Positions 1 through 10,868 of a stretch of DNA of 64,000 nt are shown here, in pieces. Every line of letters begins with the position of its first letter. Positions within the stretch are counted from its first letter, which is position 1. The stretch spans positions 13,834,941 to 13,898,940 of the forward strand of contig OZ024807.1 in the NCBI GenBank assembly GCA_964017045.1, read 5' to 3'. A program made the translations under genes and the position numbers. This DNA is from Omphiscola glabra. Taxonomy: Eukaryota; Mollusca; Gastropoda; Lymnaeidae. A model generated the notes under the pieces. It was not told the origin of the DNA. It searched no databases and worked only from the letters and a program-made list of their open reading frames with translations.

Positions 1-169
1 GAAAATTATACCAATTACCTACATGCCTACATACAGTACAGTGCTCACATTTAAATTAATTAACAATGTATGCTATTATTTTAATAAAGTATGACAAACA
101 GTTTGTCTTATAATTATACTTAATTTGATTATAACCCAAGATGATTGTTTACAAAAAGAATTGACTTAC
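1..169 (-). repeat. Partial AT-rich spacer at left edge
   Basis: End of a B-type spacer (ATTATACC, ACAGTACAGTGCTCAC variants), containing the 15-bp palindrome at 93-107 and ending at the donor of unit 1. The rest of this spacer lies left of the window. Confidence 0.85.
93..107. repeat. 15-bp palindrome GACAAACAGTTTGTC (representative)
   Basis: Seven-base arms GACAAAC/GTTTGTC around a central A. A second, outer pair, AAGTAT at 87-92 and ATACTT at 116-121, could extend a hairpin with an asymmetric loop. The element recurs in the spacers I checked, always about 60-80 bp on the intron side of the donor. The spacer right of unit 47 has lost it (GAAAAACAGTTTGTC near 46512). Confidence 0.85.
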
Positions 170-614
170 CAGATAAACACAAACTGCCATGATAACTTGA
201 CCTGGCGGTGGTGGTAGAGGTGGTGGTGGATGTGGTAGGGTGGTGGTGGGGTGGTGGTCGTCGATGTGGTGGTGGTGAAGGTGGAGGTGTCGGTGGAGTG
301 GTAGGGGTGGTGGTGGGCTGGTGGTAAAGGTGGTGGTGAGGTGGAGGTGGTGGTGGTGGTGGTGGAGGTAGATGTGGTAGGGTGGGGGTGGTGGTGGAGG
401 TAGCGCTGGTGTTGGTTGTTACGGGCATGGTAGAGGTGGAGGTGGTACGAGTGATGGTGGGGTGGTGGTGGATGTGGTGATGGAGGTGAAGGTGGTGGAG
501 GTGGTAGGCGTGGTGGTGGGGGTGGTGGTTGACGTGGTGGTGGGGTGGTACCTCCGCTCATGTATCAGTACATGCCGCTTCACTGTCTGTGCCACTGGTT
601 CATACGTGCAGCAC
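170..614 (-). repeat. Unit 1, class A exon-like domain (445 bp)
   Basis: Donor at the low end, acceptor at the high end; length is 1 modulo 3, so the read-through frame is lost. The minus strand encodes only Pro/His/Thr-rich sequence. The spacer to its right (615-1027) is A-type. Confidence 0.85.
317..324 (+). other. GCTGGTGG octamer (Chi-like), representative
   Basis: The octamer GCTGGTGG, identical to E. coli Chi, lies in the GGGCTGGTGG block of most units. Unit 20 has lost it (GGGTTGGTGG). No function is expected in a eukaryote, but it may affect cloning in E. coli. Confidence 0.5.
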
Positions 615-1027
615 CTATTAGAATGGAAAAAACAACTGATTATATGAATCAATAACTTCAATTGACTGCACTATTTAAAAAATCTTTCTCAAATCTGTTG
701 CCAGTTTTTGTTTTAGTTAGTTATCCCAAATAATTCCAAACAAAATTAAATCATAACTTTCTTTAGAATCGACGAACAAAACTAAATTTGGTATCAATGA
801 ATTACATTTTTTAGATCCAATCGAATCAAGCTAAATCTCAAAGTTATAACTTCATTTTGAAAATTGTACCAATTACCTACATGCCTACATACACTACAGT
901 GCTCCCATTTAAATTAATTAACAATGTATGCTATTATTTTAATAAAGTATGACAAACAGTTTGTCTTATAATTATACTTAATTTGATTATAACCCAAGAT
1001 GATTGTTTACAAAAAGAATTGACTTAC
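615..1027 (-). repeat. Representative A-type spacer / putative intron (413 bp)
   Basis: Bounded by GTAAGT and TTCTAATAG on the minus strand. A-type markers on + are CAAGCTAAATCTCAAAG, ATTGTACC and ACACTACAGTGCTCCC. It holds the 15-bp palindrome and an AAATTAATTAAC block, and shows no coding capacity. Confidence 0.8.
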
Positions 1028-1486
1028 CAGATAAACACAAACTGCCATGATAACTCGACCTGGCGGTGGTGGTAGAGGTTATGGTGGATGTGGTAGGGTG
1101 GTGGTCATTGATATAGTGGTGTTGAAGGTGGAGGTGTCGGTGGAGTGGTAGGGGTGGTGGTGGGCTGGTGGTGGTGGGGTGGAGGTGGTGGGGGTGGAGG
1201 GGTGGTGGTGGAGGTAGATGTGGTAGGGTAGCGGTGGGGGTGGTGGTGGAGGTAGCGCTGGCGTTGGTTGTTACCGGCGTGGTAGAGGTGGAGGTGGTAG
1301 GAGTGATGGTGGGGTGGTGGTGAAGGTGGTGGTGGATGTGGTGATGGAGGTGAAGGTGGTGGAGGTGGTAGGCATGGTGGTGGGGGTGGTGGTTGACGTG
1401 GTGGTGGGGTGGTGGGGTGGTACCTCCGCTCATGTATCAGTACATGCCGCTTCGCTGTCTGTGCCAATGGTTCATACGTGCAGCAC
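1028..1486 (-). repeat. Unit 2, class B exon-like domain (459 bp)
   Basis: Length is a multiple of 3, but the read-through frame is broken near the donor: where intact B units have CAA CGA this copy has CAA TGA, a C-to-T change at a CpG. The spacer to its right is A-type, 411 bp. Confidence 0.85.
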
Positions 1487-1897
1487 CTATTAGAATGGAA
1501 AAAACAACTGATTATATGAATCAATAACTTCAATTGACTGCACTATTTAAAAAATCTTTCTCAAATCTGATGCCAGTTTTTGTTTTAGTTAGTTATCCCA
1601 AATAATTCCAAACAAAATTAAATCATAACTTTCTTTAGAATCGACGAACAAAACTAAATGTGGTATCAATGAATTACATTTTTTAGATCCCATCGAATCA
1701 AGCTAAATCTCAAAGTTAACTTCATTTTGAAAATTGTACCAATTACCTACATGCCTACATACACTACAGTGCTTCCATTTAAATTAATTAACAATGTATT
1801 CTATTATTTTAATAAAGTATGACAAACAGTTTGTCTTATAATTATACTTAATTTGATTATAACCCAAGATGATCGTTTACAAAAAGAATTGACTTAC

Positions 1898-4256
1898 CAG
1901 ATAAACACAAACTGCCATGATAACTCGACCTGGCGGTGGTGGCAGAGGTGGTGGTGGATGTGGTAGGGTGGTGGTCATTGATGTGGTGGTGGTGAAGGTG
2001 GAGGTTTCGGTGGAGTGGTAGGGGTGGTGGTGGGCTGGTGGTGGTGGGGTGGAGGTGGTGGTGGTGAAGGGGTGGTGGTGGAGGTAGATGTGGTAGGGTA
2101 GCGGTGGGGGTGGTGGTGGAGGTAGCGCTGGCGTTGGTTGTTACCGGCGTGGTAGAGGTTGAGGTGGTAGGAGTGATGGTGGGGTGGAGGTTGTGGTGTG
2201 GAGGTGGTGGTGAAGGTGGTGGTGGTGAAGGTGGTGTTGGAGGTGTCGGAGGAGTGGTAGAGGTGGTGGTGTGGTAGAGGTGGTGGAGTGGTGTAGGGGT
2301 GTTGGTGGATGTGGTAGGGTGGTGGTGGTGATGGTGTGTGAAGTTCGTGGAGGCGTGGTGTTGTGGTGGTGAAGTGCTGGTGATGGGTGGGTGCTAGTGC
2401 TGGTTGAGGTGAAGTGGTGGCGGTGAGAGTGGATGTGGTATGGGTGGTAGTGGGGTGGTGGATGTGGTAATGGTGGAGGTGGTGGAGGTGGTGGTGACGG
2501 TGGTAGAGGTGGAGTTGGTGGTGGATGTTGTAGGAGTTGTTGTGTGGGTGATGGTGGAGTGGTGGTGGTGGGGTTGTGGTGGAAGTGTTGGTGGAGGTGG
2601 AAGGGTTTGTGTTGAAGTTGGTGGTGGTGTGGTTGATGGTGAAGTGGTGGTGAGGTGGTGGTGGTGGTGGAGGTGGTGGTAAAGGTGGTGGAGGGAGTGG
2701 TGGTGGAGGTGATGGTTGACATGGTGATTTGGGTGGGAGTGATGGTGGAGGTTGTGGTGGATGTGTTGATGGGAAAGTGATGCATGTTGTGGAGGGTGGT
2801 GGAGGTTTTGGTGGGGAAATGATGCGGGACTGTGGATGTTGTGGTGGTAGTAAAAGAGGTGGTGGTAGTAGTATAAGAGGTGATGGTAGTAGATGTAGTA
2901 AAAGCAAAGGACACCCTAACCTAGAAAAGGACACCCCAAACCTAACAAAGGGTAGCCCGGTCACCAGCTACTGGTCGCCAGCTCCGGATCACCAGCTACC
3001 ATTTGCCAGCTCACGGGCGCATCCCCCCCCCCACATAAAAAGGACAACCCCAACCAACAAAAGGACACTCCAAACCTAACAAAGGACAGCCCGGTCACCA
3101 GCTCCCGATCGCCAGCTCCGGATCACCGGCTACCGTTTGCCAGCTCCCGGGCGCCCCCCCCCCCTCCCACATAAAAAGGACTAACCCCAACCAACAAAAG
3201 GACACTCCAAACCTAACAAAGGACAGCCCGGTCACCAGCTCCCGATCGCCAGTTCCGGATCACTAGCTCCCGTTTGCCAGCTCTCGGACGCAACTCCGAA
3301 AATAAAAAGGACACCCCAAACCCTACAAAAGGCACTCCAAACCTAACAAAGTATAGCCCGGTTACCAGCTCCGATTGCTAGCTCTGGGTCGCTAGCTCCC
3401 GTTTGCCAGTTCCCGGGCGCCACCCCCAGCATAAAAAATGACACCACGAACCTAAAAGGAATCCCTAAACAAACAAAAAGACACTCCGATCGCAACTTCT
3501 GGGTTGCCAGCAACCCAGTTTGCCAGCTCCCGAGAAGCAGCTTCCGGTCACCACCCAACCTAAAAAAGACACCCCAACCTAACATGGATACCCCCAACCT
3601 AATAAAGGATACTCCCAACCTAACAAATATACCCCCAAACTAACAAATAGGTGGTGTTGGTAGATGTGGAGTTGTTGCAGGTGTTGTAGGTGGTGGTAGA
3701 TGTGGTGTTAGTGGATGTGCTGGTGTGGAAAGTAGTGGGGTGGATGTGCTGATGATGGATGTGGCAGAGGTGGTGGTGGATGTGGTGGTGGAGATGATGT
3801 TAGGGAAATGATGGTGGTTGTGGATGTGGTGATGGTGGTTGTGGTGTTGGAGGTGGGGAACGTGGTGGTGGAGGTGGTGGTGGAGAAGGTGGTGGATGTA
3901 GTGGTGGATGTCATGGTGGAGGTGGTGGTGGAGATGGTGGTGGAGATGGTGGTGGTTGAGGTGGTGGGAGCGCGTGGTTGAGGTAGTGGTCAATGTGGTG
4001 GTGGAGGTAGATGTGGTAGGGTGGGGGTGGTGGTGGAGGTAGCGCTGGTGTTGAGTGTTACGGGCGTGGTAGAGGTGGAGGTGGTACGAGTGATGGTGGG
4101 GTGGTGGTGGTTGTGGTGATGGAGGTGAAGGTGTTGGAGGTGGTAGGCATGGTGGTGGGGGTGGTGGTTGACGTGGTGGTGGGGTGGTGGTACCTCCGCT
4201 CATGTATCAGTACATGCCGCTTCGCTGTCTGTGGCACTGGTTCATCCGTGCAGCAC
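1898..4256 (-). repeat. Unit 3, large cassette-bearing unit (2359 bp)
   Basis: Starts at the donor as a B-like unit, continues into a G/T-rich domain found only in large units (about 2170-2904), then the GC-rich cassette 2905-3650, then a second large-unit-specific G/T domain (3651 to about 3990). It ends as a B-type acceptor with the GTGGCACTGG variant. Long Pro/His/Thr-rich ORFs in it are compositional. The cassette separates two halves that elsewhere form one unit. Confidence 0.85.
2905..3650 (-). repeat. GC-rich minisatellite cassette 1 (746 bp)
   Basis: About five decaying copies of a 130-137 bp module. CCTAACAAAG marks copies at 2941, 3075, 3212 and 3342. Each module holds 15-17 bp sub-repeats (CCAGCTCCCGATCG, CCAGCTCCGGATCACC and similar) and an ACATAAAAAGGAC linker. 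Poly-C tracts of 10 and 11 occur near 3023 and 3154. No coding or RNA gene is recognised. Confidence 0.85.
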
Positions 4257-4661
4257 CTATTAGAATGGAAAAAACAACTGATTATATGAATCAATAACTT
4301 CAATTGACTGCACTATTTAAAAAATCTTTCTCAAATCTGTTGCCAGTTTTTGTTTTAGTTAGTTATCCCAAATAATTCCAAACAAAATTAAATCATAACT
4401 TTCTTTAGAATCGAGGAACAAAACTAAATTTGGTATCAATGAATTACATTTTTTAGATCCCATCGAATCAAGCTAAATCTCAAAGTTATAACTTCATTTT
4501 GAAAATTGTACCAATTACCTACATACACTACAGTGCTCCCATTTAAATTAATTAACAATGTATGCTATTATTTTAATAAAGTATGACAAACAGTTTGTCT
4601 TATAATTATACTTAATTTGATTATAACCCAAGATGATCGTTTACAAAAAGAATTGACTTAC

Positions 4662-5131
4662 CAGATAAACACAAACTGCCATGATAACTCGACCTGGCGG
4701 TGGTGGTAGAGGTGGTGGTGGATGTGGTAGGGTGGTGGTCGTTGATGTGGTGGTGGTGAAGGTGGAGGTGTTGGTGGAGTGGTAGGGGTGGTGGTGGGCT
4801 GGAGGTGGTGGGGTGGAGGTGGTGGTGGTGGAGGGGTGGTGGTGGAGGTAGATGTGGTAGGGTAGCAGTGGGGGTGGTGGTGGAGGTAGCGCTGGCGTTG
4901 GTTGTTACCTGCGTGGTAGAGGTGGAGGTGGTAGGAGTGATGGTGGGGTGGTGGGGAAGGTGGTGGTGGGGTGGTGGTGGGGTGGTGGTGGATGTGGTAA
5001 GCATGGTGGTGGGTGTGGTAGGCATGGTGGTGGGGGTGGTGGTTGACATGGTGGTGGTGTGGTGGTACCTCCGCTCATGTATCAGTACATGCCGCTTCGC
5101 AGTCTGTGCCACTGGTTCATCCGTGCAGCAC
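4662..5131 (-). repeat. Unit 4, class B exon-like domain (470 bp)
   Basis: Splice signals intact; length is 2 modulo 3. It has the TTACCTGCGTGG variant and two partly altered copies of the 21-bp GTAGGCATGG motif. The spacer to its right is B-type. Confidence 0.85.
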
Positions 5132-5544
5132 CTATTAGAATGGAAATAACAACTGATTATATGAATCAATAACTTCAATTGACTGCACTATTTAAAAAAT
5201 CTTTCTCAAATCTGTTGCCAGTTTTTGTTTTAGTTAGCTATCCCAAATAATTTCAAACAAAATTAAATCATAACTTTCTTTAGAATCGACGAACAAAACT
5301 AAATTTGGTATCAATGAATTACATTTTTTAGATCCCATCGAATCAAACTAAATCTCAAAGCTATAACTTCATTTTGAAAATTATACCAATTACCTACATG
5401 CCTTCATACAGTACAGTGCTCACATTTAAATTAATTAACAATGTATGCTATTATTTTAATAAAGTATGACAAACAGTTTGTCTTATAATTATACTTAATT
5501 TGATTATAACCCAAGATGATTGTTTACAAAAAGAATTGACTTAC
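5132..5544 (-). repeat. Representative B-type spacer / putative intron (413 bp)
   Basis: B-type markers on + are CAAACTAAATCTCAAAGC, ATTATACC and ACAGTACAGTGCTCAC. Palindrome, donor and acceptor context are as in A-type. No coding capacity is seen. Confidence 0.8.
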
Positions 5545-5968
5545 CAGATAAACACAAACTGCCATGATAACTCGACCAGACAGCTAAGAGAACCATCTGG
5601 ATGTGATGTGGGGTGGTGATGGAGGTATTGTAGGGTGGTAGGGGTGGTGGTGGGCTGGTGGTAAAGATGGTGGTGGTAGGAGTGGTAGTGGGGTGGAGGT
5701 GGTTGTGGTGGTGGGGTGGTGGTGGAGGTAGATGTGGTAGGGTGGCGGTGGGGGTGGTGGTGGAGGTAGCGATGGCGGTGGTTGTTACGGGCGTGGTAGA
5801 GTTGGAGGTGGTAGGAGTGATGGTAGGGTGGGGGTGGACGTGGTGATGGAGGTGAAGGTGGTGGAGGTGGTAGGCATGGTGGTGGATGGGTGGTGGTGGT
5901 GGTACCTCCGCTCATGTATCAGTACATGCCGCTTCGCAGTCTGTGCCACTGGTTCATCCGTGCAGCAC
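5545..5968 (-). repeat. Unit 5, class C exon-like domain with B acceptor (424 bp)
   Basis: Class C donor end (CCAGACAGCTAAGAGAACC), but the acceptor side is B-type (GCAGCAC) and the spacer to its right is A-type, so this is a mosaic. The read-through frame reaches a stop inside the unit. Confidence 0.85.
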
Positions 5969-6381
5969 CTATTAGAATGGAAATAACAACTGATTATATG
6001 AATCAATAACTTCAATTGACTGCACTATTTTAAAAATCTTTCTCAAATCTGTTGCCAGTTTTTGTTTTAGTTAGTTATCCCAAATAATTCCAAACAAAAT
6101 TAAATCATAACTTTCTTTAGAATCGACAAAAAAAACTAAATTTGGTATTAATGAATTACATTTTTTAGATCCCATCGAATCAAGCTAAATCTCAAAGTTA
6201 TAACTTCATTTTGAAAATTGTACCAATTACCTACATGCCTACATACACTACAGTGCTCCCATTTAAATTAATTAACAATGTATGCTATTATTTTAATAAA
6301 GTATGACAAACAGTTTGTCTTATAATTATACTTAATGTGATTATAACCCAAGATGATCGTTTACAAAAAGAATTGACTTAC

Positions 6382-6867
6382 CAGATAAACACAAACTGCC
6401 ATGATAACTCGACCTGGCGGTGGTGGTAGAGGTGGTGGTGGATGTGGTAGGGTGGTGGTCGTTGATGTGGTGGTGGTGAAGGTGGAGGTGTCGGTGGAGT
6501 GGTAGGGGTGGTGGTGGGCTGGTGGTGGTGGGGTGGAGGTGGTGGTGGTGGAGGGGTGGTGGTGGAGGTAGATGTGGTAGGGTAGCGGTGGGGGTGGTGG
6601 TGGAGGTAGCACTGGCGTTGGTTGTTACCTGTGTGGTAGAGGTGGAGGTGGTAGGAGTGATGGTGGGGTGGTGGTGAAGGTGGTGGTGGGGTGGTGGTGG
6701 ATGTGGTGATGGAGGAAAAGGTGGTGGAGGTGGTAGGCATGGTGGTGGGGGTGGTAGGCATGGTGGTGGGGGTGGTGGTTGACGTGGTGGTGGGGTGGTG
6801 GTACCTCCGCTCATGTATCAGTACATGCCGCTTCGCAGTCTGTGCCACTGGTTCATCCGTGCAGCAC
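6382..6867 (-). repeat. Unit 6, class B, open in read-through frame (486 bp)
   Basis: A multiple of 3 and open from acceptor to donor. It would encode about 162 residues starting CCTDEPVAQ, then Thr/Pro/His tracts, ending WQFVFI and a junction Trp. Composition alone explains the open frame. Two copies of the 21-bp motif. B-type spacer to the right. Confidence 0.85.
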
Positions 6868-7280
6868 CTATTAGAATGGAAATAACAACTGATTATATGA
6901 ATCAATAACTTCAATTGACTGCTCTATTTAAAAAATCTTTCTCAAATCTGTTGCCAGTTTTTGTTTTAGTTAGCTATCCCAAATAATTTCAAACAAAATT
7001 AAATCATAACTTTCTTTAGAATCGACGAACAAAACTAAATTTGGTATCAATGAATTACATTTTTTAGATCCCATCGAATCAAACTAAATCTCAAAGCTAT
7101 AACTTCATTTTGAAAATTATACCAATTACCTACATGCCTACATACAGTACAGTGCTCACATTTAAATTAATTAACAATGTATGCTATTATTTTAATAAAG
7201 TATGACAAACAGTTTGTCTTATAATTATACTTAATTTGATTATAACCCAAGATGATTGTTTACAAAAAGAATTGACTTAC

Positions 7281-7784
7281 CAGATAAACACAAACTGCAT
7301 TGATAACTTGACCTGGCGGTGGTGGTAGAGGTGGTGGTGGATGTGGTAGGGTGGTGGTGGGGTGGTGGTCGTCGATGTGGTGGTGGTGAAGGTGGAGGTG
7401 TCGGTGGAGTGGTAGGGGTGGTGGTGGGCTGGTGGTAAAGGTGGTGGTGAGGTGGAGGTGGTGGTGGTGGTGGTGGAGGTAGATGTGGTAGGGTGGGGGT
7501 GGTGGTGGAGGTAGCGCTGGTGTTGGTTGTTACGGGCGTGGTAGAGGTGGAGGTGGTACGAGTGATGGTGGGGTGGTGGTGGGGTGGTGGTGGATGTGGT
7601 GATGGAGGTGAAGGTGGTGGAGGTGGTAGGCGTGGTGGTGGGGGTGGTGGTTGACGTGGTGATGGAGGTGAAGGTGGTGGAGGTGGTAGGCATGGTGGTG
7701 GATGGGTGGTGGTGGTGGTACCTCCGCTCATGTATCAGTCCATGCCGCTTCGCAGTCTGTGCAACTCGTTCATCCGTGCAGAAT
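7281..7784 (-). repeat. Unit 7, A/C mosaic, open internally (504 bp)
   Basis: The donor half matches class A unit 1; the acceptor end and right-hand spacer are class C. Open over 504 bp, but the C acceptor makes the junction codon TGA. It contains a duplicated GTGGTGATGGAGGTGAAGG block. Confidence 0.85.
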
Positions 7785-8189
7785 CTATTAGAATGGAAAT
7801 AACAACTGATTATATGAATCAATAACTTCAATTGACTGCTCTATTTAAAAAATCTTTCTCAAATCTGTTGCCAGTTTTTGTTTTAGTTAGTTATCCCAAA
7901 TAATTCCCCAAAAAATTAAATCATAACTTTCTTTAGAATCGAGGAACAAAACTAAATTTGGTATCAATGAATTACATTTTTTAGATCCCATCGAATCAAA
8001 TTAAATCTCATAGCTATAACTTCATTTTGAAAATTGAACCAATTTCCTACATACACTACAGTGCTCCCATTTAAATTTATTAACAATGTATGCTATTATT
8101 TTAATAAAGTATGACAAACAGTTTGTCTTTTAATTATACTTAATTTGATTATAACCCAAGATGATTGTTTACAAAAAGAATTGACTTAC

Positions 8190-8653
8190 CAGATAAACAC
8201 AAACTGCCATGATAACTCGACCTGGCGGTGGTGGTAGAGGTGGTGGTGGATGTCGTAGGGTGGTGGTGGGGTGGTGGTCGTCGATATGGTGGTGGTGAAG
8301 GTGGAGGTGTCAGTGGAGTGGTAGGGGTGGTGGTGGGCTGGTGGTAAAGCTGGTGGTGAGGTGGAGGTGGTGGTGGTGGTGGGGTGGTGGTGGAGGTAGA
8401 TGTGGTAGGGTGGGGGTGGTGGTGGAGGTAGCGCTGGTGTTGGTTGTTACAGGCGTGGTAGAGGTGGAGGTGGTACGAGTGATGGTGGGGTGGTGGTGGG
8501 GTGGTGGTGATGGAGGTGAAGGTGGTGGAGGTGGTAGGTGTGGTGGTGGGGGTGGAGGTTGACGTGGTGGTGGGGTGGTGGTGGTGGTACCTCCGCTCAT
8601 GTATCAGTACATGCCGCTTCGCTGTCTGTGCCACTGGTTCATACGTGCAGCAC
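8190..8653 (-). repeat. Unit 8, class A exon-like domain (464 bp)
   Basis: Splice signals intact; length is 2 modulo 3. Belongs to the sub-type with GGTAAAGCTGG near the donor, shared with units 13, 47, 51 and 54. A-type spacer to the right. Confidence 0.85.
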
Positions 8654-9066
8654 CTATTAGAATGGAAAAAACAACTGATTATATGAATCAATAACTTCAA
8701 TTGACTGCACTATTTAAAAAATCTTTCTCAAATCTGTTGCCAGTTTTTGTTTTAGTTAGTTATCCCAAATAATTCCAAACAAAATTAAATCATAACTTTC
8801 TTTAGAATCGACGAACAAAACTAAATTTGGTATCAATGAATTACATTTTTTAGATCCCATCGAATCAAGCTAAATCTCAAAGTTATAACTTCATTTTGAA
8901 AATTGTACCAATTACCTACATGCCTACATACACTACAGTGCTCACATTTAAACTAATTAACAATGTATGCTATTATTTTAATAAAGTATGACAAACAGTT
9001 TGTCTTATAATTATACTTAATTTGATTATAACCCAAGATGATCGTTTACAAAAAGAATTGACTTAC

Positions 9067-9552
9067 CAGATAAACACAAACTGCCATGATAACTCGACCT
9101 GGCGGTGGTGGTAGAGGTGGTGGTGGATGTGGTAGGGTGGTGGTCGTTGATGTGGTGGTGGTGAAGGTGGAGGTGTCGGTGGAGTGGTAGGGGTGGTGGT
9201 GGGCTGGTGGTGGTGGGGTGGAGGTGGTGGTGGTGGAGGGGTGGTTGTGGAGGTAGATGTGGTAGGGTAGCGGTGGGGGTGGTGGTGGAGGTAGCACTGG
9301 CGTTGGTTGTTACCTGTGTGGTTGAGGTGGAGGTGGTAGGAGTGATGGTGGGGTGGTGGTGAAGGTGGTGGTGGGGTGGTGGTGGATGTGGTGATGGAGG
9401 AAAAGGTGGTGGAGGTGGTAGGCATGGTGGTGGGGGTGGTAGGCATGGTGGTGGGGGTGGTGGTTGACGTGGTGGTGGGGTGGTGGTACCTCCGCTCATG
9501 TATCAGTACATGCCGCTTCGCAGTCTGTGCCACTGGTTCATCCGTGCAGCAC
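9067..9552 (-). repeat. Unit 9, class B, open in read-through frame (486 bp)
   Basis: Near-identical to unit 6 at 2685 bp distance, open from acceptor to donor. A few substitutions (GTGGTTGAGG, GGTTGTGGAGG). The right-hand B-type spacer has lost a base in its poly-T stretch (412 bp). Confidence 0.85.
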
Positions 9553-9964
9553 CTATTAGAATGGAAATAACAACTGATTATATGAATCAATAACTTCAAT
9601 TGACTGCTCTATTTAAAAAATCTTTTTCAAATATGTTGCCAGTTTTTTTTTAGTTAGTTATCCCAAATAATTTCAAACAAAATTAAATCATAACTTTCTT
9701 TAGAATCGACGAACAAAACTAAATTTGGTATCAATGAATTACATTTTTTAGATCCCATCGAATCAAACTAAATCTCAAAGCTATAACTTCATTTTGAAAA
9801 TTATACCAATTACCTACATGCCTACATACAGTACAGTGCTCACATTTAAATTAATTAACAATGTATGCTATTATTTTAATAAAGTATGACAAACAGTTTG
9901 TCTTATAATTATACTTAATTTGATTATAACCCAAGATGATTGTTTACAAAAAGAATTGACTTAC

Positions 9965-10455
9965 CAGATAAACACAAACTGCCATGATAACTTGACCTGG
10001 CGGTGGTGGTAGAGGTGGTGGTGGATGTGGTAGGGTGGTGGTGGGGTGGTGGTCGTCGATGTGGTGGTGGTGAAGGTGGAGGTGTCGGTGGAGTGGTAGG
10101 GGTGGGCTGGTGGTAAAGGTGGTGGTGAGGTGGAGGTGGTGGTGGTGGTGGGGTGGTGGTGGAGGTAGATGTGGTAGGGTGGGGGTGGTGGTAAAGGTAG
10201 CGCTGGTGTTGGTTGTTACGGGCGTGGTAGAGGTGGAGGTGGTACGAGTGATGGTGGGGTGGTGGTGGGGTGGTGGTGGATGTGGTGATGGAGGTGAAGG
10301 TGGTGGAGGTGGTAGGCGTGGTGGTGGGGGTGGTGGTTGACGTGGTGGTGGGGGTGGTGGTTGACGTGGTGGTGGGGTGGTGGTGGTGGTACCTCCGCTC
10401 ATGTATCAGTACATGCCGCTTGGCTGTCTGTGCCACTGGTTCATACGTGCAGCAC
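9965..10455 (-). repeat. Unit 10, class A exon-like domain (491 bp)
   Basis: Length is 2 modulo 3. A GGTGGTTGACGTGGTGGTGGGG block is duplicated near the acceptor. The GGGGTGGGCTGG block is shortened. A-type spacer to the right. Confidence 0.85.
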
Positions 10456-10868
10456 CTATTAGAATGGAAAAAACAACTGATTATATGAATCAATAACTTC
10501 AATTGACTGCACTATTTTAAAAATCTTTCTCAAATCTGTTGCCAGTTTTTGTTTTAGTTAGTTATCCCAAATAATTCCAAACAAAATTAAATCATAACTT
10601 TCTTTAGAATCGACAAAAAAAACTAAATTTGGTATTAATGAATTACATTTTTTAGATCCCATCGAATCAAGCTAAATCTCAAAGTTATAACTTCATTTTG
10701 AAAATTGTACCAATTACCTACATGCCTACATACACTACAGTGCTCCCATTTAAATTAATTAACAATGTATGCTATTATTTTAATAAAGTATGACAAACAG
10801 TTTGTCTTATAATTATACTTAATGTGATTATAACCCAAGATGATCGTTTACAAAAAGAATTGACTTAC

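Noticed and set aside
80..90. Plus-strand AATAAA polyadenylation signal in TTTTAATAAAGTATG
   Set aside because: Present in each spacer, but splice signals point to the minus strand, so it would only matter if the plus strand were transcribed, for which there is no other sign.
317..324. Functional Chi recombination site
   Set aside because: Chi acts with bacterial RecBCD. Here the octamer is a by-product of the TGG repeat in a eukaryotic array.
567..614. C2H2 zinc finger in the exon start (CCTYEPVAQTAKRH...H)
   Set aside because: The two cysteines are adjacent rather than separated by 2-4 residues and the spacing does not fit. The residues also vary between units.
560..614. CENP-B box in the conserved non-repetitive segment
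   Set aside because: TTCG is present but the required spacing and CGGG core are absent. No basis to call the array centromeric.
2911..2950. Telomeric repeat (CCCTAA / CCTAA)
   Set aside because: Single occurrences within a 130-137 bp module, not a tandem hexamer or pentamer array.
1975..2964. 329-residue Pro/His/Thr-rich ORF (and many similar) as a protein-coding gene
   Set aside because: CCA/CAC/ACC repeats contain no stop codon in any frame, so long overlapping ORFs arise in several frames at once. No frame is conserved between units and no known domain is visible.
4805..5149. Plus-strand Gly/Val/Trp-rich ORFs ending in a CRFAVCATGS-like tail
   Set aside because: Same compositional cause on the other strand (GGT/GTG/TGG lack stops). 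No plus-strand splice or start context recurs in a coherent frame.
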